From the NCBI GenBank assembly GCA_002423125.1, contig DIUW01000040.1, positions 1 to 35,221 of the forward strand: a stretch of DNA of 35,221 nucleotides, read 5' to 3'. Numbering within the stretch: the first letter of the stretch is position 1; each line of letters begins with the position of its first letter. Shown in pieces: positions 14,586 to 22,929 of this stretch. This stretch comes from Legionellaceae bacterium UBA6148 (GTDB lineage Bacteria; Pseudomonadota; Gammaproteobacteria; Legionellales; Legionellaceae). The position numbers and the translations under genes were made by a program. Under the pieces are notes generated by a model. It worked only from the letters and a program-made list of their open reading frames with translations. It had not been told where the DNA came from and did no database searches.

Positions 14586-15521
14586 TCAACTCCACGGATT
14601 AAACAGTTTCATGGCCGGCTTTAGTAGTTTGTCGGCTAACGTTTGTTTTCCTTTAATCATAATTTGAAAGCCGTTATGTGTTTCCATTTTGCCCATCAGA
14701 TAATCGTCGCTGGTTTGCAGCTGATCAACTAATTTTAACTCAAGTGCGTCTATTGCAATCCAATGTTCACCTGTAGACACCTGACTGATGTCTACTTGGG
14801 AGCGATTGAGGAGGACATAATCTTTAAACCGTTGATGAATGACGTCGATATCATCTTGAAATTTTTGGCGCCCGTCTTTTGTGTTTTCTGCAAACATGGT
14901 TAAGGTACGTTTATATTCCCCGGCGGTCAGCAGTTCGACATCAATGTCATTTTTTTTCAGTAAGCGATGAAAGTTGGGAAGTTGGGCGACAACGCCGATT
15001 GAGCCAATAATGGCAAAAGGAGCAGCGATAATTTTCTGGGCTACACAAGCCATTAAATAGCCACCACTGGCCGCTACTTTATCAATGCAAACCGTTAATG
15101 GAATTTCTCTGTCACGTATACGTTGAAGCTGTGATGCGGCTAAGCCGTAGCCGTTTACGACACCCCCTGGGCTTTCGAGCCGGACGACAATTTCGTCATC
15201 TTTTGAAGCAATTGATAAAATTGCCGATATTTCGTTACGTAATTGTTCCACTTGAGAGGCTTTAATGTCGCCTGCAAAATCAATCACAAACAGCGATGGT
15301 TTCGTTTTTTTATCTTTTTTAGTTTTTTTCTTTTTTAAACCGAGTACTTCTTTTTGCATAAGTACATGAGTTTCATTGTGGCATTGGTTTAGTGATTTGA
15401 TGTTTATTTTTTGTTTGGGTTTATGACCCAAGGATAAAATACCGACAACCGTAATCAGTAGGGCAATGACTAATGTGATTGTTTTAAGGGCAAACATGCC
15501 GTATTGTGCTAAAAATTCCAT
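14586..15521 (-). CDS. sohB: inner-membrane S49 peptidase SohB
   Basis: SohB is a signal-peptide-peptidase-A-like serine protease anchored in the inner membrane. The 311-residue protein (349 in E. coli) has an N-terminal membrane helix (about 10-31) and a Lys-rich linker (KKKKTKKDKKTK, about 63-74). The S49 catalytic domain has nucleophile Ser152 in VAASGGYLMAC and general base Lys204 in GEYKRTLTMFAEN. The oxyanion-side ESPGG (116-120) is also intact. It is divergent from ccmA with about 100 bases between. The short N-terminal extension domain of E. coli SohB appears reduced here. Confidence 0.93.
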   Translation of the reverse strand: MEFLAQYGMFALKTITLVIALLITVVGILSLGHKPKQKINIKSLNQCHNETHVLMQKEVLGLKKKKTKKDKKTKPSLFVIDFAGDIKASQVEQLRNEISAILSIASKDDEIVVRLESPGGVVNGYGLAASQLQRIRDREIPLTVCIDKVAASGGYLMACVAQKIIAAPFAIIGSIGVVAQLPNFHRLLKKNDIDVELLTAGEYKRTLTMFAENTKDGRQKFQDDIDVIHQRFKDYVLLNRSQVDISQVSTGEHWIAIDALELKLVDQLQTSDDYLMGKMETHNGFQIMIKGKQTLADKLLKPAMKLFNPWS

Positions 15522-15625
15522 AATGCTCTCTCGTTTGATAAAAGATAGAATCCATTATCAACCGCTCGTTGTTGATGTGCAAGTAGTGTTATACTTCGCG
15601 CAGTATGTAACTAGGAAAACGCTAT

Positions 15626-16219
15626 ATGCTCCAAGTCACCAACCTAAGTTTTGACTATTCACAATTTCCCGTTTTAAACCGGGTTAATTTTTGTGTGCCA
15701 TCAGGGAAATTATTGCATTTACGAGGTGAAAATGGCTCTGGTAAAACGTCGTTGTTAAAGCTTATTTCGGGATTACTTCGTCCTTCGAAAGGAGAAATTT
15801 GTTTTCAAGGCAATCCTATTGAGAAAAATAAAGCGAGTTATCAGCAAAACATGTGTTATATAGGGCATAAGCCCGGCATTAGCCTGGCATTAACTCCCCG
15901 TGAAAACTGTTATTTTGATATGCGACGCTCTGACAGTAGATCAGTTGATTGGGCGTCATTATCATTGACGGGTTTAGAGGATGTTCCTTGTCGATGGCTG
16001 TCAGAAGGGCAGCGTCGTCGTGTTGCTTTGCTCCGTTTATTTCTTTCAGATGCTCAATTATGGTTATTGGACGAACCATTCGTGTCACTTGATGTGCGAA
16101 TAACCGCTCTCTTAACGCAGCATATTCTTGATCATTTGAATCGTGGTGGTGCGGTTATCATGACCTCTCATCAACCTATTTTATTAAACTCTGAAGCCTA
16201 TTTGGAGTATGTCCTATGA
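15626..16219 (+). CDS. ccmA: cytochrome c maturation ABC transporter ATPase CcmA
   Basis: CcmA is the ATPase of the CcmABCD complex that releases haem-loaded CcmE during cytochrome c maturation. The 197 residues contain Walker A GENGSGKT (34-41), the ABC signature LSEGQ (125-129), Walker B LWLLDEP (145-151) and the switch His in MTSHQP. The short length (207 in E. coli) and ENCYF/LSEGQRRRVALLRL wording are specific to CcmA. AGGA lies 9 bases before the ATG. It overlaps ccmB by four bases (ATGA). ccmC and the later ccm genes are not downstream. Confidence 0.93.
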   Translation: MLQVTNLSFDYSQFPVLNRVNFCVPSGKLLHLRGENGSGKTSLLKLISGLLRPSKGEICFQGNPIEKNKASYQQNMCYIGHKPGISLALTPRENCYFDMRRSDSRSVDWASLSLTGLEDVPCRWLSEGQRRRVALLRLFLSDAQLWLLDEPFVSLDVRITALLTQHILDHLNRGGAVIMTSHQPILLNSEAYLEYVL

Positions 16220-16887
16220 AAAGGGTGGTACTACGTCAATTGTATCGAGAATTGACTCTGAACTGTCGTGAACCACGACAGATCATGTATGCCTGTCTTT
16301 TTTTCATCGTGATGCTGGTGTTTTTCCCGCTCACGATTTCTGCAGACTCAAATACTCTACGAGGCATGGCTCCTGGCATTATTTGGATCGATATACTCTT
16401 TGCCTTTTTTTTGTCGTCAGATCGATTATTTCAACAGGATTATGAGGATGGAGTCATTGAGCAATGGTTAGTCTCTGGTTATTCCGTCAGCGTGATTGTA
16501 GCCACTAAGCTATTCATGCATTGGTGCTTGAATAGTATTCCCTTGTTGGTTATTTGTCCGCTGATTGGTGTTTTTTTTCATTTTAATGAGTATGAAACCA
16601 TTATTTTAATGTTCAGTCTATTGTGTGGGACACCCGCCATTGTGTCCCTTTGCGCATTGGCTGCTGTGTTTAGCGCGGGCTTAAAACGAGAAGGGATCTT
16701 GATGGCGCTGATTGTATTTCCGTTGACGATTCCTATTTTAATTTTTGGTAGTAGTTCATTGAGTGCTGCACTGCAAGGGTTACCCATTCAAGGATATCTA
16801 GCGGTGCTACTTGCCTTTTCGACAATAACAATGGGGTTCTTGCCCATTGCAATTGGTGCTGTTATTCGTTTAAATCTTGCTGAGTAG
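16216..16887 (+). CDS. ccmB: cytochrome c maturation ABC transporter permease CcmB
   Basis: CcmB is the membrane permease that pairs with CcmA. The 223-residue protein (220 in E. coli) has six predicted membrane segments, starting with the one at about 25-45 (ACLFFIVMLVFFPLTI). It also carries the family phrase APGIIWIDILFAFFLSSDRLFQQDYEDG and a final helix (LAFSTITMGFLPIAIGAVI). Its ATG overlaps the ccmA stop, so the two are coupled. The operon ends here: the next 90 bases are AT-rich and lead to a toxin-antitoxin promoter rather than to ccmC. Confidence 0.93.
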   Translation: MKRVVLRQLYRELTLNCREPRQIMYACLFFIVMLVFFPLTISADSNTLRGMAPGIIWIDILFAFFLSSDRLFQQDYEDGVIEQWLVSGYSVSVIVATKLFMHWCLNSIPLLVICPLIGVFFHFNEYETIILMFSLLCGTPAIVSLCALAAVFSAGLKREGILMALIVFPLTIPILIFGSSSLSAALQGLPIQGYLAVLLAFSTITMGFLPIAIGAVIRLNLAE

Positions 16888-16940
16888 CTTGTTCCAGGAT
16901 AATGCGATTGTTTAATGACTCTCGATTTTTAGATATACAC

Positions 16941-16969
16941 TTTACAACATATGACTTTAAAGGTATAAT
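16941..16969 (+). promoter_or_regulatory. near-consensus promoter of the higBA pair
   Basis: TTTACA (16941-16946), a 17-base spacer and TATAAT (16964-16969). The ancestral toxin ATG at 16976 is only seven bases past the -10 box, about where transcription should begin, so the message would be leaderless or nearly so. Confidence 0.7.
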
Positions 16970-16990
16970 TTACGTATGAAATGAACAATT

Positions 16991-17344
16991 TTGTTTGATG
17001 ATGAGTTTAACTTAGAATTCGATGATCTGAATGAAACTGTTCAAAGTGAATGTCTAGCCCATTTAAAAGTTCTAGAAAAATTCGGCCCAGAGCTAGGTCG
17101 TCCCCATGTAGATACTTTAAAAGGATCGAAGTATTCCAATATGAAAGAGCTTCGTTTTTATGCAGATAATGGGGTTTGGAGATTAGCTTTTGCTTTTGAT
17201 CCAAAGAGGCATGCGATATTACTTGTATGTGGTGATAAATCAGGTGTAAGTGAAAAGTGTTTTTATAAAGAGTTGATTAAACGAGCTGACAAGATATTTG
17301 ACAGCCATTTGTTAAAACTAAAAATGGAGGTGAATGATGCCTAG
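16991..17344 (+). CDS. higB: HigB/RelE-type toxin, start region disrupted
   Basis: This is a phage-derived Gp49-like (HigB) toxin, a family that cleaves mRNA at the ribosome. The body is intact: EFDDLNETVQSECLAHLKVL, the hallmark GPELGRPHVDTLKGSKYSNM, then MKELRF and the strand-turn-strand WRLAFAFDPKRHAILLVCGD. The natural start appears to be ATG at 16976, giving Met-Lys-stop-Thr-Ile-Leu-Phe-Asp. Relatives read MKWTVLFD, so Trp3 (TGG) has become TGA. The remaining frame could start only at TTG 16991 (117 residues), which lacks a ribosome site and drops the first beta strand. It overlaps the antitoxin by 8-11 bases. The toxin is probably inactive or very weakly made. Confidence 0.8.
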   Translation: MFDDEFNLEFDDLNETVQSECLAHLKVLEKFGPELGRPHVDTLKGSKYSNMKELRFYADNGVWRLAFAFDPKRHAILLVCGDKSGVSEKCFYKELIKRADKIFDSHLLKLKMEVNDA

Positions 17345-17675
17345 GTCACTAACTGATAAAATGAATAGCCTGTCAAAAGAAAGACAGGAGTTTATTCAAA
17401 CTCGCGCAAATGAATTAATTGTCGATGAAATGACACTAAGAGACTTGCGCTTAGCCCTAAAGAAAACACAAGAGGATTTAGGAGCGACTCTGCATATGAA
17501 GCAAGAGGGGATTTCTCGTCTTGAAAAGCGATCCGATATGTTGATTTCTACTCTGAACAAATATATTACAGCAATGGGTGGAACTTTAAAATTAATGGCA
17601 ACGTTTCCTAACAGACCTCCCGTGGAACTTCATGGTATTGCTGATATTGAGTCTGTTCAATCTCATCATGCATGA
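17334..17675 (+). CDS. higA: HigA-type antitoxin with XRE helix-turn-helix
   Basis: The partner antitoxin of the Gp49-like toxin binds the toxin and represses the operon. The 113 residues begin with a helical segment typical of this subfamily (LTDKMNSLSKERQEFIQTRA, ELIVDEMTLRDLR). An XRE helix-turn-helix follows at about 38-70 (LRLALKKTQEDLGATLHMKQ, then ISRLEKRSD) and a C-terminal strand region with GGTLKLMATFPNRPPVEL. The start is ATG 17334 or the next codon, ATG 17337, both inside the toxin's 3' end, with GGAGG (17323-17327) placed well. Unlike the toxin it is fully intact, as expected if selection still favours the antitoxin or its repressor role. Confidence 0.85.
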   Translation: MMPRSLTDKMNSLSKERQEFIQTRANELIVDEMTLRDLRLALKKTQEDLGATLHMKQEGISRLEKRSDMLISTLNKYITAMGGTLKLMATFPNRPPVELHGIADIESVQSHHA

Positions 17676-17680
17676 AATTT

Positions 17681-17809
17681 ATACTCAACTCCGCATTTTT
17701 TGACTGTCGTCCCGGAATTTAGCAGACCTAAACTCGCAGGCTCGCCAAGTCGCACTAAATTCCGGGACGACAATCACAGATGCCATCCAAAAAATGCGGA
17801 ATCGAGTAT
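17681..17809. repeat. dispersed palindromic repeat A, copy 1 (MITE-like)
   Basis: Terminal inverted repeats of 21 bases (17681-17701 and 17789-17809, two mismatches) enclose a perfect inner inverted repeat of 17 bases (gtcgtcccggaatttag at 17706-17722 against 17755-17771). 61 bases (17733-17793) are identical, in inverted orientation, to 35109-35169. There is no ORF inside. It lies directly after higA. The structure fits a non-autonomous mobile or REP-like element; no target duplication is obvious. Confidence 0.9.
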
Positions 17810-17828
17810 ACACAACAATTCATCATTG

Positions 17829-17890
17829 CGAACGCAGTGAAGCAACCCAAAGTTCAAAGCACAGAACTCTGGGTTGCTTCGCTGCGTTCG
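17829..17890. repeat. dispersed palindromic repeat B, copy 1
   Basis: 21-base arms (17829-17849 and 17870-17890, one mismatch) built on CGAACGCAGTGAAGCAACCC flank a 20-base loop. The same element occurs at 24477-24558. The repeat overlaps the 3' end of the 899-residue minus-strand ORF and supplies its last codons and stop. Confidence 0.9.
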
Positions 17891-20553
17891 GTGCGCCACT
17901 CAAGGCCGACGGGGTATAAGGGGCTGCCAAAAATACTACTCCCGGCTCTTGTCAGTGAATCGGTCGAATAGAATGATTTGGCTGGAGGTAATTTGATCCG
18001 CTTTTGCTCCCCTTCTTTTGATGGTATTGGCGGCGTTGGATTTTGAAGTTGAGTGAGTAGTTGAAGCATTTCTTTTGTTGACGAACGATCGACAGAATCA
18101 ACCGCTTTCGATTTATTTTTTGCTTTTTTAGTGAACCGTTTCTCTTTTTCCTCAATGCGATTTTTTGCTGCTTGAATGTTCTGTTGCGATGGCGCGTTAC
18201 TGGAAAATTCCATTAAACTGGCCACCATATGAGTATCATTCTTTATCAACGCATTATTAAAACCTTGTAATACACCATTTGCTAAATGTTCATTGTGTTT
18301 CTTAAAGCGTTTAAAAAATTTTAATGTATTATAATGACCGTCGCTTATCGTTTGAGTTACAACAGCTTTCAATGTCATTGGATATGGGTTTAATAAATAT
18401 AAATAATTTAGCGCAGCAGGATCATCAACACTCGCCGCTTTGGCAAACGCTTTCGCAACACTGTTAGCAGAAAAATTGAAATCCGATCCCTTGATTAAAC
18501 GGCGTAGCAAGTTAAGGTTTTTTGATCCACTGACTTCAATTAGAAGGAGGTCAATGGTTTCTTGCTCCTGATCTGCAAAACCATATTGATTTAGCCAGTG
18601 AGCAATGATTAACCATTGATGAGAGACAATTGCTTGTTGTAATAATTCATTATCTAACGGATGATGGCTTAAATACTTATCCAATAAACCAATGTTTCCC
18701 TTCGCTACGCCGTTTAACAAGACATCACGCCCCATTTCTAAAAAAAATGAATCGGTTAATGCCAAGGTTGAGATAATGATTTCTCGTAACTCATGATGAT
18801 CAATATGGGCTAATAATTTTAATAAAATATCTCGTTGATATCCGTCGATGGTTGATTCAGAAGAAGAGATCACTTGCGTAATATCGAGAAGGCTACTCCA
18901 TGGATTGCAATTCATCAAAATGCATTGTTTGAAAATAGAGACAATAAAATCGCCCCTTTTCATTGGGAAAGAATGCGGAATTTTCGTAAATAGCATAAAA
19001 ATTTCAAAACGTTCTACAAGCATCTGCCAATGCCGAGAAAGATTGCTATATTCTTCGATAGAACGATCTTCGTTAAGAATGAAGGCGTTTATATGTTGGG
19101 TTAATTCATCAATTAAGCCCACTGCCTCAGTCTCAACAAGGGGGGGCAAAAATGAAGATTGTCTTAATGTCGTAAATAACGGTCTATCGTCTAATAAATA
19201 ACGATGCGTTAAAACCATTTGAAATAGCGATTGATAAACGAGTTCCGCTAAGGACGCTTTCGTCATGAGGGTTGCTTCATATAAAGACATTAATAATTTT
19301 GTATTTTCAAGCTCGCCACCTAACGTCTGAGTTGGATCAATGGAGAGTAAGAATGATTGCATCATTTCCTGATCAATTGATTGGATCCATTGAGGCTTAT
19401 AAGGAAGTAGATATAAAATTGTATATTTTCCTTCGGATAGCCATTGTTTAAAAAGCGTATCATCAATCAAATACGCCAATTTTTTCAATGTATCGAAACT
19501 CTCTTCGGCCATCCATTGTAGAAGTGTTGGCGTAATGAGGCCGTTATTCTCTTGCACAAATTGCTTAAAAAAATGATCAAATGCATTATCGGAATGTTGA
19601 AATAACTCCTTAATCGCATGAAAAGTCCCGCGCTCTCCAAAAACGTTAATTATTTGTTTTAGATTATCTGATGTTCGTGTCAGTAATGGTTGTTCCGATA
19701 CATTTTCAACAGAAATGAGATTACTGGATTGGTTGCCTAATAAATTAATGCGCTTAAAACCACGCATATCAGAAGAAATCAGGCTGGCACGTTCGATTAA
19801 TAATGTTGCATTTGGAAATTGAGCGAGGACTTTATAGAACAAAGACACTGTATTTAAGGGCTTTTCAAAAATACCAAAATTTGGAAAATAATAACTGAGA
19901 AATTGATGCAGTATTCTTGATTGAAGAACGCCATCAACACTGCCTCCCTGATCCAAGATCCAAATAATACATGCTGCAAATTGAATGGGGGAATCGATAA
20001 AAACCGTGGATAATCGACAAAGAGCTAATGGATCGGCTTGATGATGAAGAGATGCCTGTAGATGTTTGAGAAAATAGTGCGTGCAGACCGTACCTGTACT
20101 GACAATAAGCATTTCATCATTGGTTTCACTGCCTGTTGCTTGTAGTCGAGACGCTAACCATTGTTCATAAAATTGCAATGCCGAATTTTGATCCTGGTTC
20201 AACCAAGCGTTTAAGACAGTAGCCGTGTGCTGTTGCGTTTGTGGGTCCATTGCAACAACGTTCAATAAGAGTTGATAAATGCTTTGTGTGTTTTCGTGTT
20301 GAAGATGCGTTTCGCATTTTCCTAAGAATTTTAAATACCGCTCCGATCGCAGCAAAACCATATGTGCTTGTGTCAGCTCTTCTGAAACAGGGTTTTTCTC
20401 GTATTTCAGTCCAACGTAATGCTTGCGATCCAAGCTCAGTTGTTCAGTGGCGCTATGTTTGTTTATTAAACACAAATCTGCTGTAACGGATTCATTTGAC
20501 AGATTGAGTGTTCTAGAAGGGAAGTCTAACCAATCAAATGCACGATCTAACAT
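17854..20553 (-). CDS. large unrecognised helical-repeat protein (orf899)
   Basis: 899 residues, starting 3 bases after the ribE stop with AGGATGAG as ribosome site, so it is co-translated with ribE. There is no signal peptide or membrane helix. The sequence is almost entirely helical, with irregular alpha-hairpin units. The stretch at about 630-790 (VAKGNIGLLDKYLSHHPLDN, LNLLRRLIKGSDFNFSANS, and HYNTLKFFKRF) resembles degenerate ankyrin-like repeats. A Lys-rich segment (about 825-845) and a Ser/Pro-rich tail follow. The final residues, from about RTERSEATQSSVL, are encoded by dispersed repeat B, so the original C-terminus has been replaced or extended. I recognise no family. Large ankyrin-like cytosolic proteins of Legionellales are often effectors, but the operon position with ribE and proS argues neither way. 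Confidence 0.7.
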   Translation of the reverse strand: MLDRAFDWLDFPSRTLNLSNESVTADLCLINKHSATEQLSLDRKHYVGLKYEKNPVSEELTQAHMVLLRSERYLKFLGKCETHLQHENTQSIYQLLLNVVAMDPQTQQHTATVLNAWLNQDQNSALQFYEQWLASRLQATGSETNDEMLIVSTGTVCTHYFLKHLQASLHHQADPLALCRLSTVFIDSPIQFAACIIWILDQGGSVDGVLQSRILHQFLSYYFPNFGIFEKPLNTVSLFYKVLAQFPNATLLIERASLISSDMRGFKRINLLGNQSSNLISVENVSEQPLLTRTSDNLKQIINVFGERGTFHAIKELFQHSDNAFDHFFKQFVQENNGLITPTLLQWMAEESFDTLKKLAYLIDDTLFKQWLSEGKYTILYLLPYKPQWIQSIDQEMMQSFLLSIDPTQTLGGELENTKLLMSLYEATLMTKASLAELVYQSLFQMVLTHRYLLDDRPLFTTLRQSSFLPPLVETEAVGLIDELTQHINAFILNEDRSIEEYSNLSRHWQMLVERFEIFMLFTKIPHSFPMKRGDFIVSIFKQCILMNCNPWSSLLDITQVISSSESTIDGYQRDILLKLLAHIDHHELREIIISTLALTDSFFLEMGRDVLLNGVAKGNIGLLDKYLSHHPLDNELLQQAIVSHQWLIIAHWLNQYGFADQEQETIDLLLIEVSGSKNLNLLRRLIKGSDFNFSANSVAKAFAKAASVDDPAALNYLYLLNPYPMTLKAVVTQTISDGHYNTLKFFKRFKKHNEHLANGVLQGFNNALIKNDTHMVASLMEFSSNAPSQQNIQAAKNRIEEKEKRFTKKAKNKSKAVDSVDRSSTKEMLQLLTQLQNPTPPIPSKEGEQKRIKLPPAKSFYSTDSLTRAGSSIFGSPLYPVGLEWRTERSEATQSSVL

Positions 20554-20556
20554 AAC

Positions 20557-21186
20557 TCATCCTTGTTTGTGATAAATATTCATCTCCGCCAAAACTCTTT
20601 CTACGGTGGCAACAATGGTTCGTGTTCTGTGATCTAATTCAATATTGACCCAATCACCGATTTTTTTATGAGAAAAATTGGTTAGTCGCAATGTTTCTGG
20701 TATCAGATGCAATGTAAATGTCCCTTTAGGATCAACGTCACCAACCGTGAGACTTGAACCATCGACAGCGATGAATCCTTTTGTAAAAATAAATTTCATC
20801 CATTCGTGAGGGCATTGCAGAGTAAGGCTAAGATTATTTTCTGTCGGTGTAACATCACTTATTTGGGCTGTACCCATCACATGTCCCGCTACTTCATGAC
20901 CACCCACTTCGTCCCCATAACATAAACTTCGCTCTACGCTCACCTTCGATCCTGGATTAAGATAGCGTAATGTCGTTCTATCCAACGTGTCTTGTATGGC
21001 ATTAAAAATAACATCATTATCAATAATAGAAACAACTGTTTGACAAACGCCATCAATGGAAACACTTGCGCCAACCTTTAAGTTATTCAGCACGTTAGAA
21101 TTGAACCTTACTGTATAACTTATTAAGCCAGGTTTTTTGTCCACATGGATAACATCGAATAAACCGCATGTGATTCCTGAATACAT
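20557..21186 (-). CDS. ribE: riboflavin synthase alpha subunit
   Basis: Riboflavin synthase dismutates two 6,7-dimethyl-8-ribityllumazines to riboflavin. The 209 residues form two similar lumazine-binding barrels. The first (about 1-97) carries VGASVSIDGVCQTV. The second (about 98-195) starts GGHEVAGHVMG and contains KGFIAVDGSSLTVGDV and HLIPETLRLTNF; the protein ends VATVERVL. The N-terminus reads MYSGI where most homologues have MFTGI; the substrate pocket is otherwise conserved. Other rib genes (ribD, ribBA, ribH) are not here; the gene is embedded between proS (27 bases upstream) and orf899. No FMN riboswitch is visible upstream. Confidence 0.9.
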   Translation of the reverse strand: MYSGITCGLFDVIHVDKKPGLISYTVRFNSNVLNNLKVGASVSIDGVCQTVVSIIDNDVIFNAIQDTLDRTTLRYLNPGSKVSVERSLCYGDEVGGHEVAGHVMGTAQISDVTPTENNLSLTLQCPHEWMKFIFTKGFIAVDGSSLTVGDVDPKGTFTLHLIPETLRLTNFSHKKIGDWVNIELDHRTRTIVATVERVLAEMNIYHKQG

Positions 21187-21213
21187 ATGTTTATTACCTT
21201 TGTATGCGTTTGA

Positions 21214-22926
21214 CTAAAAACTGCGAAATTGAGTATCCAACAAATCTAAAATTTCGTTATATGGAAGCAGACTAGACTCTGCTTTATTGCGAGCTTTATA
21301 TTCAATCATACCTTCATTTAAATTACGCTCACCGATGACTAAGCGATGCGGTATACCGATGAGATCGCTATCGGCAAATAATACCCCCGGTCGTTCGTTA
21401 CGATCGTCAAGCAATACATCGATTCCGAGTGTTAGGCAATGCTGATAGATCGCCTCTGCCTTTTCTTTGACAGCGGCTGAACGATGTCCATTTATAGGGA
21501 TAATCACAAGCTGAAAAGGGGCCATTGCGTCAGGCCAAATGATACCTTGATCATCGTGATGCTGCTCGATGGCGGCGGCGACAACGCGTGATATACCTAA
21601 TCCATAGCAACCCATCAGTAACGTTTGAAGCTGGCTGTTTTCATTGATGACGGCTGCATTCATCGCCTTTGCATATTTGTCGCCGAGTTGAAAGACGTGC
21701 CCAACTTCTATACCGCGACACATTTTCAACTTGCCTTTTCCATCAGGGCTTACGTCATTTTCTTGTACATTACGTAAATCAAACGCTTCAGGAATCGGTG
21801 TGTCACGTCCCCATGCGACATTAATGTAGTGGGCATCTACTTTGTTTGCTCCACATATAAACGACGACATCGCCAGTGCATGATGATCGGCAATCACAGG
21901 AATCGTTACATTAATCGGGCCAAGAAAGCCAACTGGGGATCCCAGCGTTTTTAAAATAAGTGCCTCATCGGCGAAGCAAAGAGGTGATTTTACAAGAGGG
22001 TGCTTTGCAGCTTTCACTTCATTGAGGTCATCGGTGCCTTTCAGTATAAGAGCAACCAAAGGATGATCACACCCTTCAACGATCAGGGTTTTAACGGTTT
22101 CTGATGGCGCAACGTTTAGCATTGCCGCAACATCGGCGATGGTTTTTTTCCCTGGTGTAGCAACACACTCCATTGTTTCAGCCGTGATGCTGGTCGACCG
22201 TTCTGGAGCAAGGCTCGTTGCTTGTTCAATGTTGGCCGCGTAAGTTCCCACGTCACTGTAAAATATTAAATCTTCGCCCGCTGCCGCAAGGACTTGGAAT
22301 TCGTGAGAGACTGCACCACCAATTGCGCCTGTATCCGCTTCAACCGCGCGGTATTGTAGTCCTAATCTATCAAATATTCGGCAGTACGTTTGAACCATAA
22401 CGTCATACGTCTGACCTAAGCTTTCTTGGCTTAAATGAAACGAGTATGAGTCTTTCATAATGAATTCGCGTGCACGCATTACGCCAAATCGTGGTCGAAT
22501 TTCGTCACGAAATTTCGTTTGAATTTGATAAACATTAATGGGTAATTGCTTATACGATTGCAATTCCTGTCGCATAATATCGGTGATGACTTCTTCATGC
22601 GTTGGGCCAAAACAATAATCACGTTTATTGCTATCTTGCATCGTGAGTAATTGTCCACCGAATGTTTCCCAACGCCCGGTTTCTTGCCACAGCTCAGCTG
22701 GTTGTACAGCCGGCATGAGGAGTTCCATTGCACCAGAGCGATTCATTTCTTCGCGCACAATCGCTTCAACGCGACGTAATACTTTCAGTCCTAACGGCAA
22801 CCATGAGTAAAGCCCTGAGCCGAGCTTGCGGATCAGGCCTGCGCGCAGCATCAGCTGATGGGAAACAATCTCAGCATCTCCAGGTGTTTCTTTTTGAGTA
22901 CTGATAAGCCATTGTGAAGCGCGCAT
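21214..22926 (-). CDS. proS: prolyl-tRNA synthetase
   Basis: ProS charges tRNA-Pro. The 570 residues (572 in E. coli) show the bacterial type architecture. The class II catalytic core has motif 2 (TKFRDEIRPRFGVMRAREFI). The YbaK-like editing insertion (about 225-385) removes Ala from tRNA-Pro. Motif 3 is near CYGLGISRVVAAAIEQHHDD, and the anticodon-binding domain (about 470-570) has VLLDDRNERPGVLFADSDLI. AGGAG lies 6 bases before the ATG at 22926. The gene follows the POT transporter gene after 3 bases, so the ribosome site lies inside that gene's end. Confidence 0.97.
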   Translation of the reverse strand: MRASQWLISTQKETPGDAEIVSHQLMLRAGLIRKLGSGLYSWLPLGLKVLRRVEAIVREEMNRSGAMELLMPAVQPAELWQETGRWETFGGQLLTMQDSNKRDYCFGPTHEEVITDIMRQELQSYKQLPINVYQIQTKFRDEIRPRFGVMRAREFIMKDSYSFHLSQESLGQTYDVMVQTYCRIFDRLGLQYRAVEADTGAIGGAVSHEFQVLAAAGEDLIFYSDVGTYAANIEQATSLAPERSTSITAETMECVATPGKKTIADVAAMLNVAPSETVKTLIVEGCDHPLVALILKGTDDLNEVKAAKHPLVKSPLCFADEALILKTLGSPVGFLGPINVTIPVIADHHALAMSSFICGANKVDAHYINVAWGRDTPIPEAFDLRNVQENDVSPDGKGKLKMCRGIEVGHVFQLGDKYAKAMNAAVINENSQLQTLLMGCYGLGISRVVAAAIEQHHDDQGIIWPDAMAPFQLVIIPINGHRSAAVKEKAEAIYQHCLTLGIDVLLDDRNERPGVLFADSDLIGIPHRLVIGERNLNEGMIEYKARNKAESSLLPYNEILDLLDTQFRSF

Positions 22927-22929
22927 TTA

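Noticed and set aside
16982..16984. TGA read as tryptophan in this organism
   Set aside because: Other genes in the window end at TGA with neighbours starting right there, so it is a normal stop codon.
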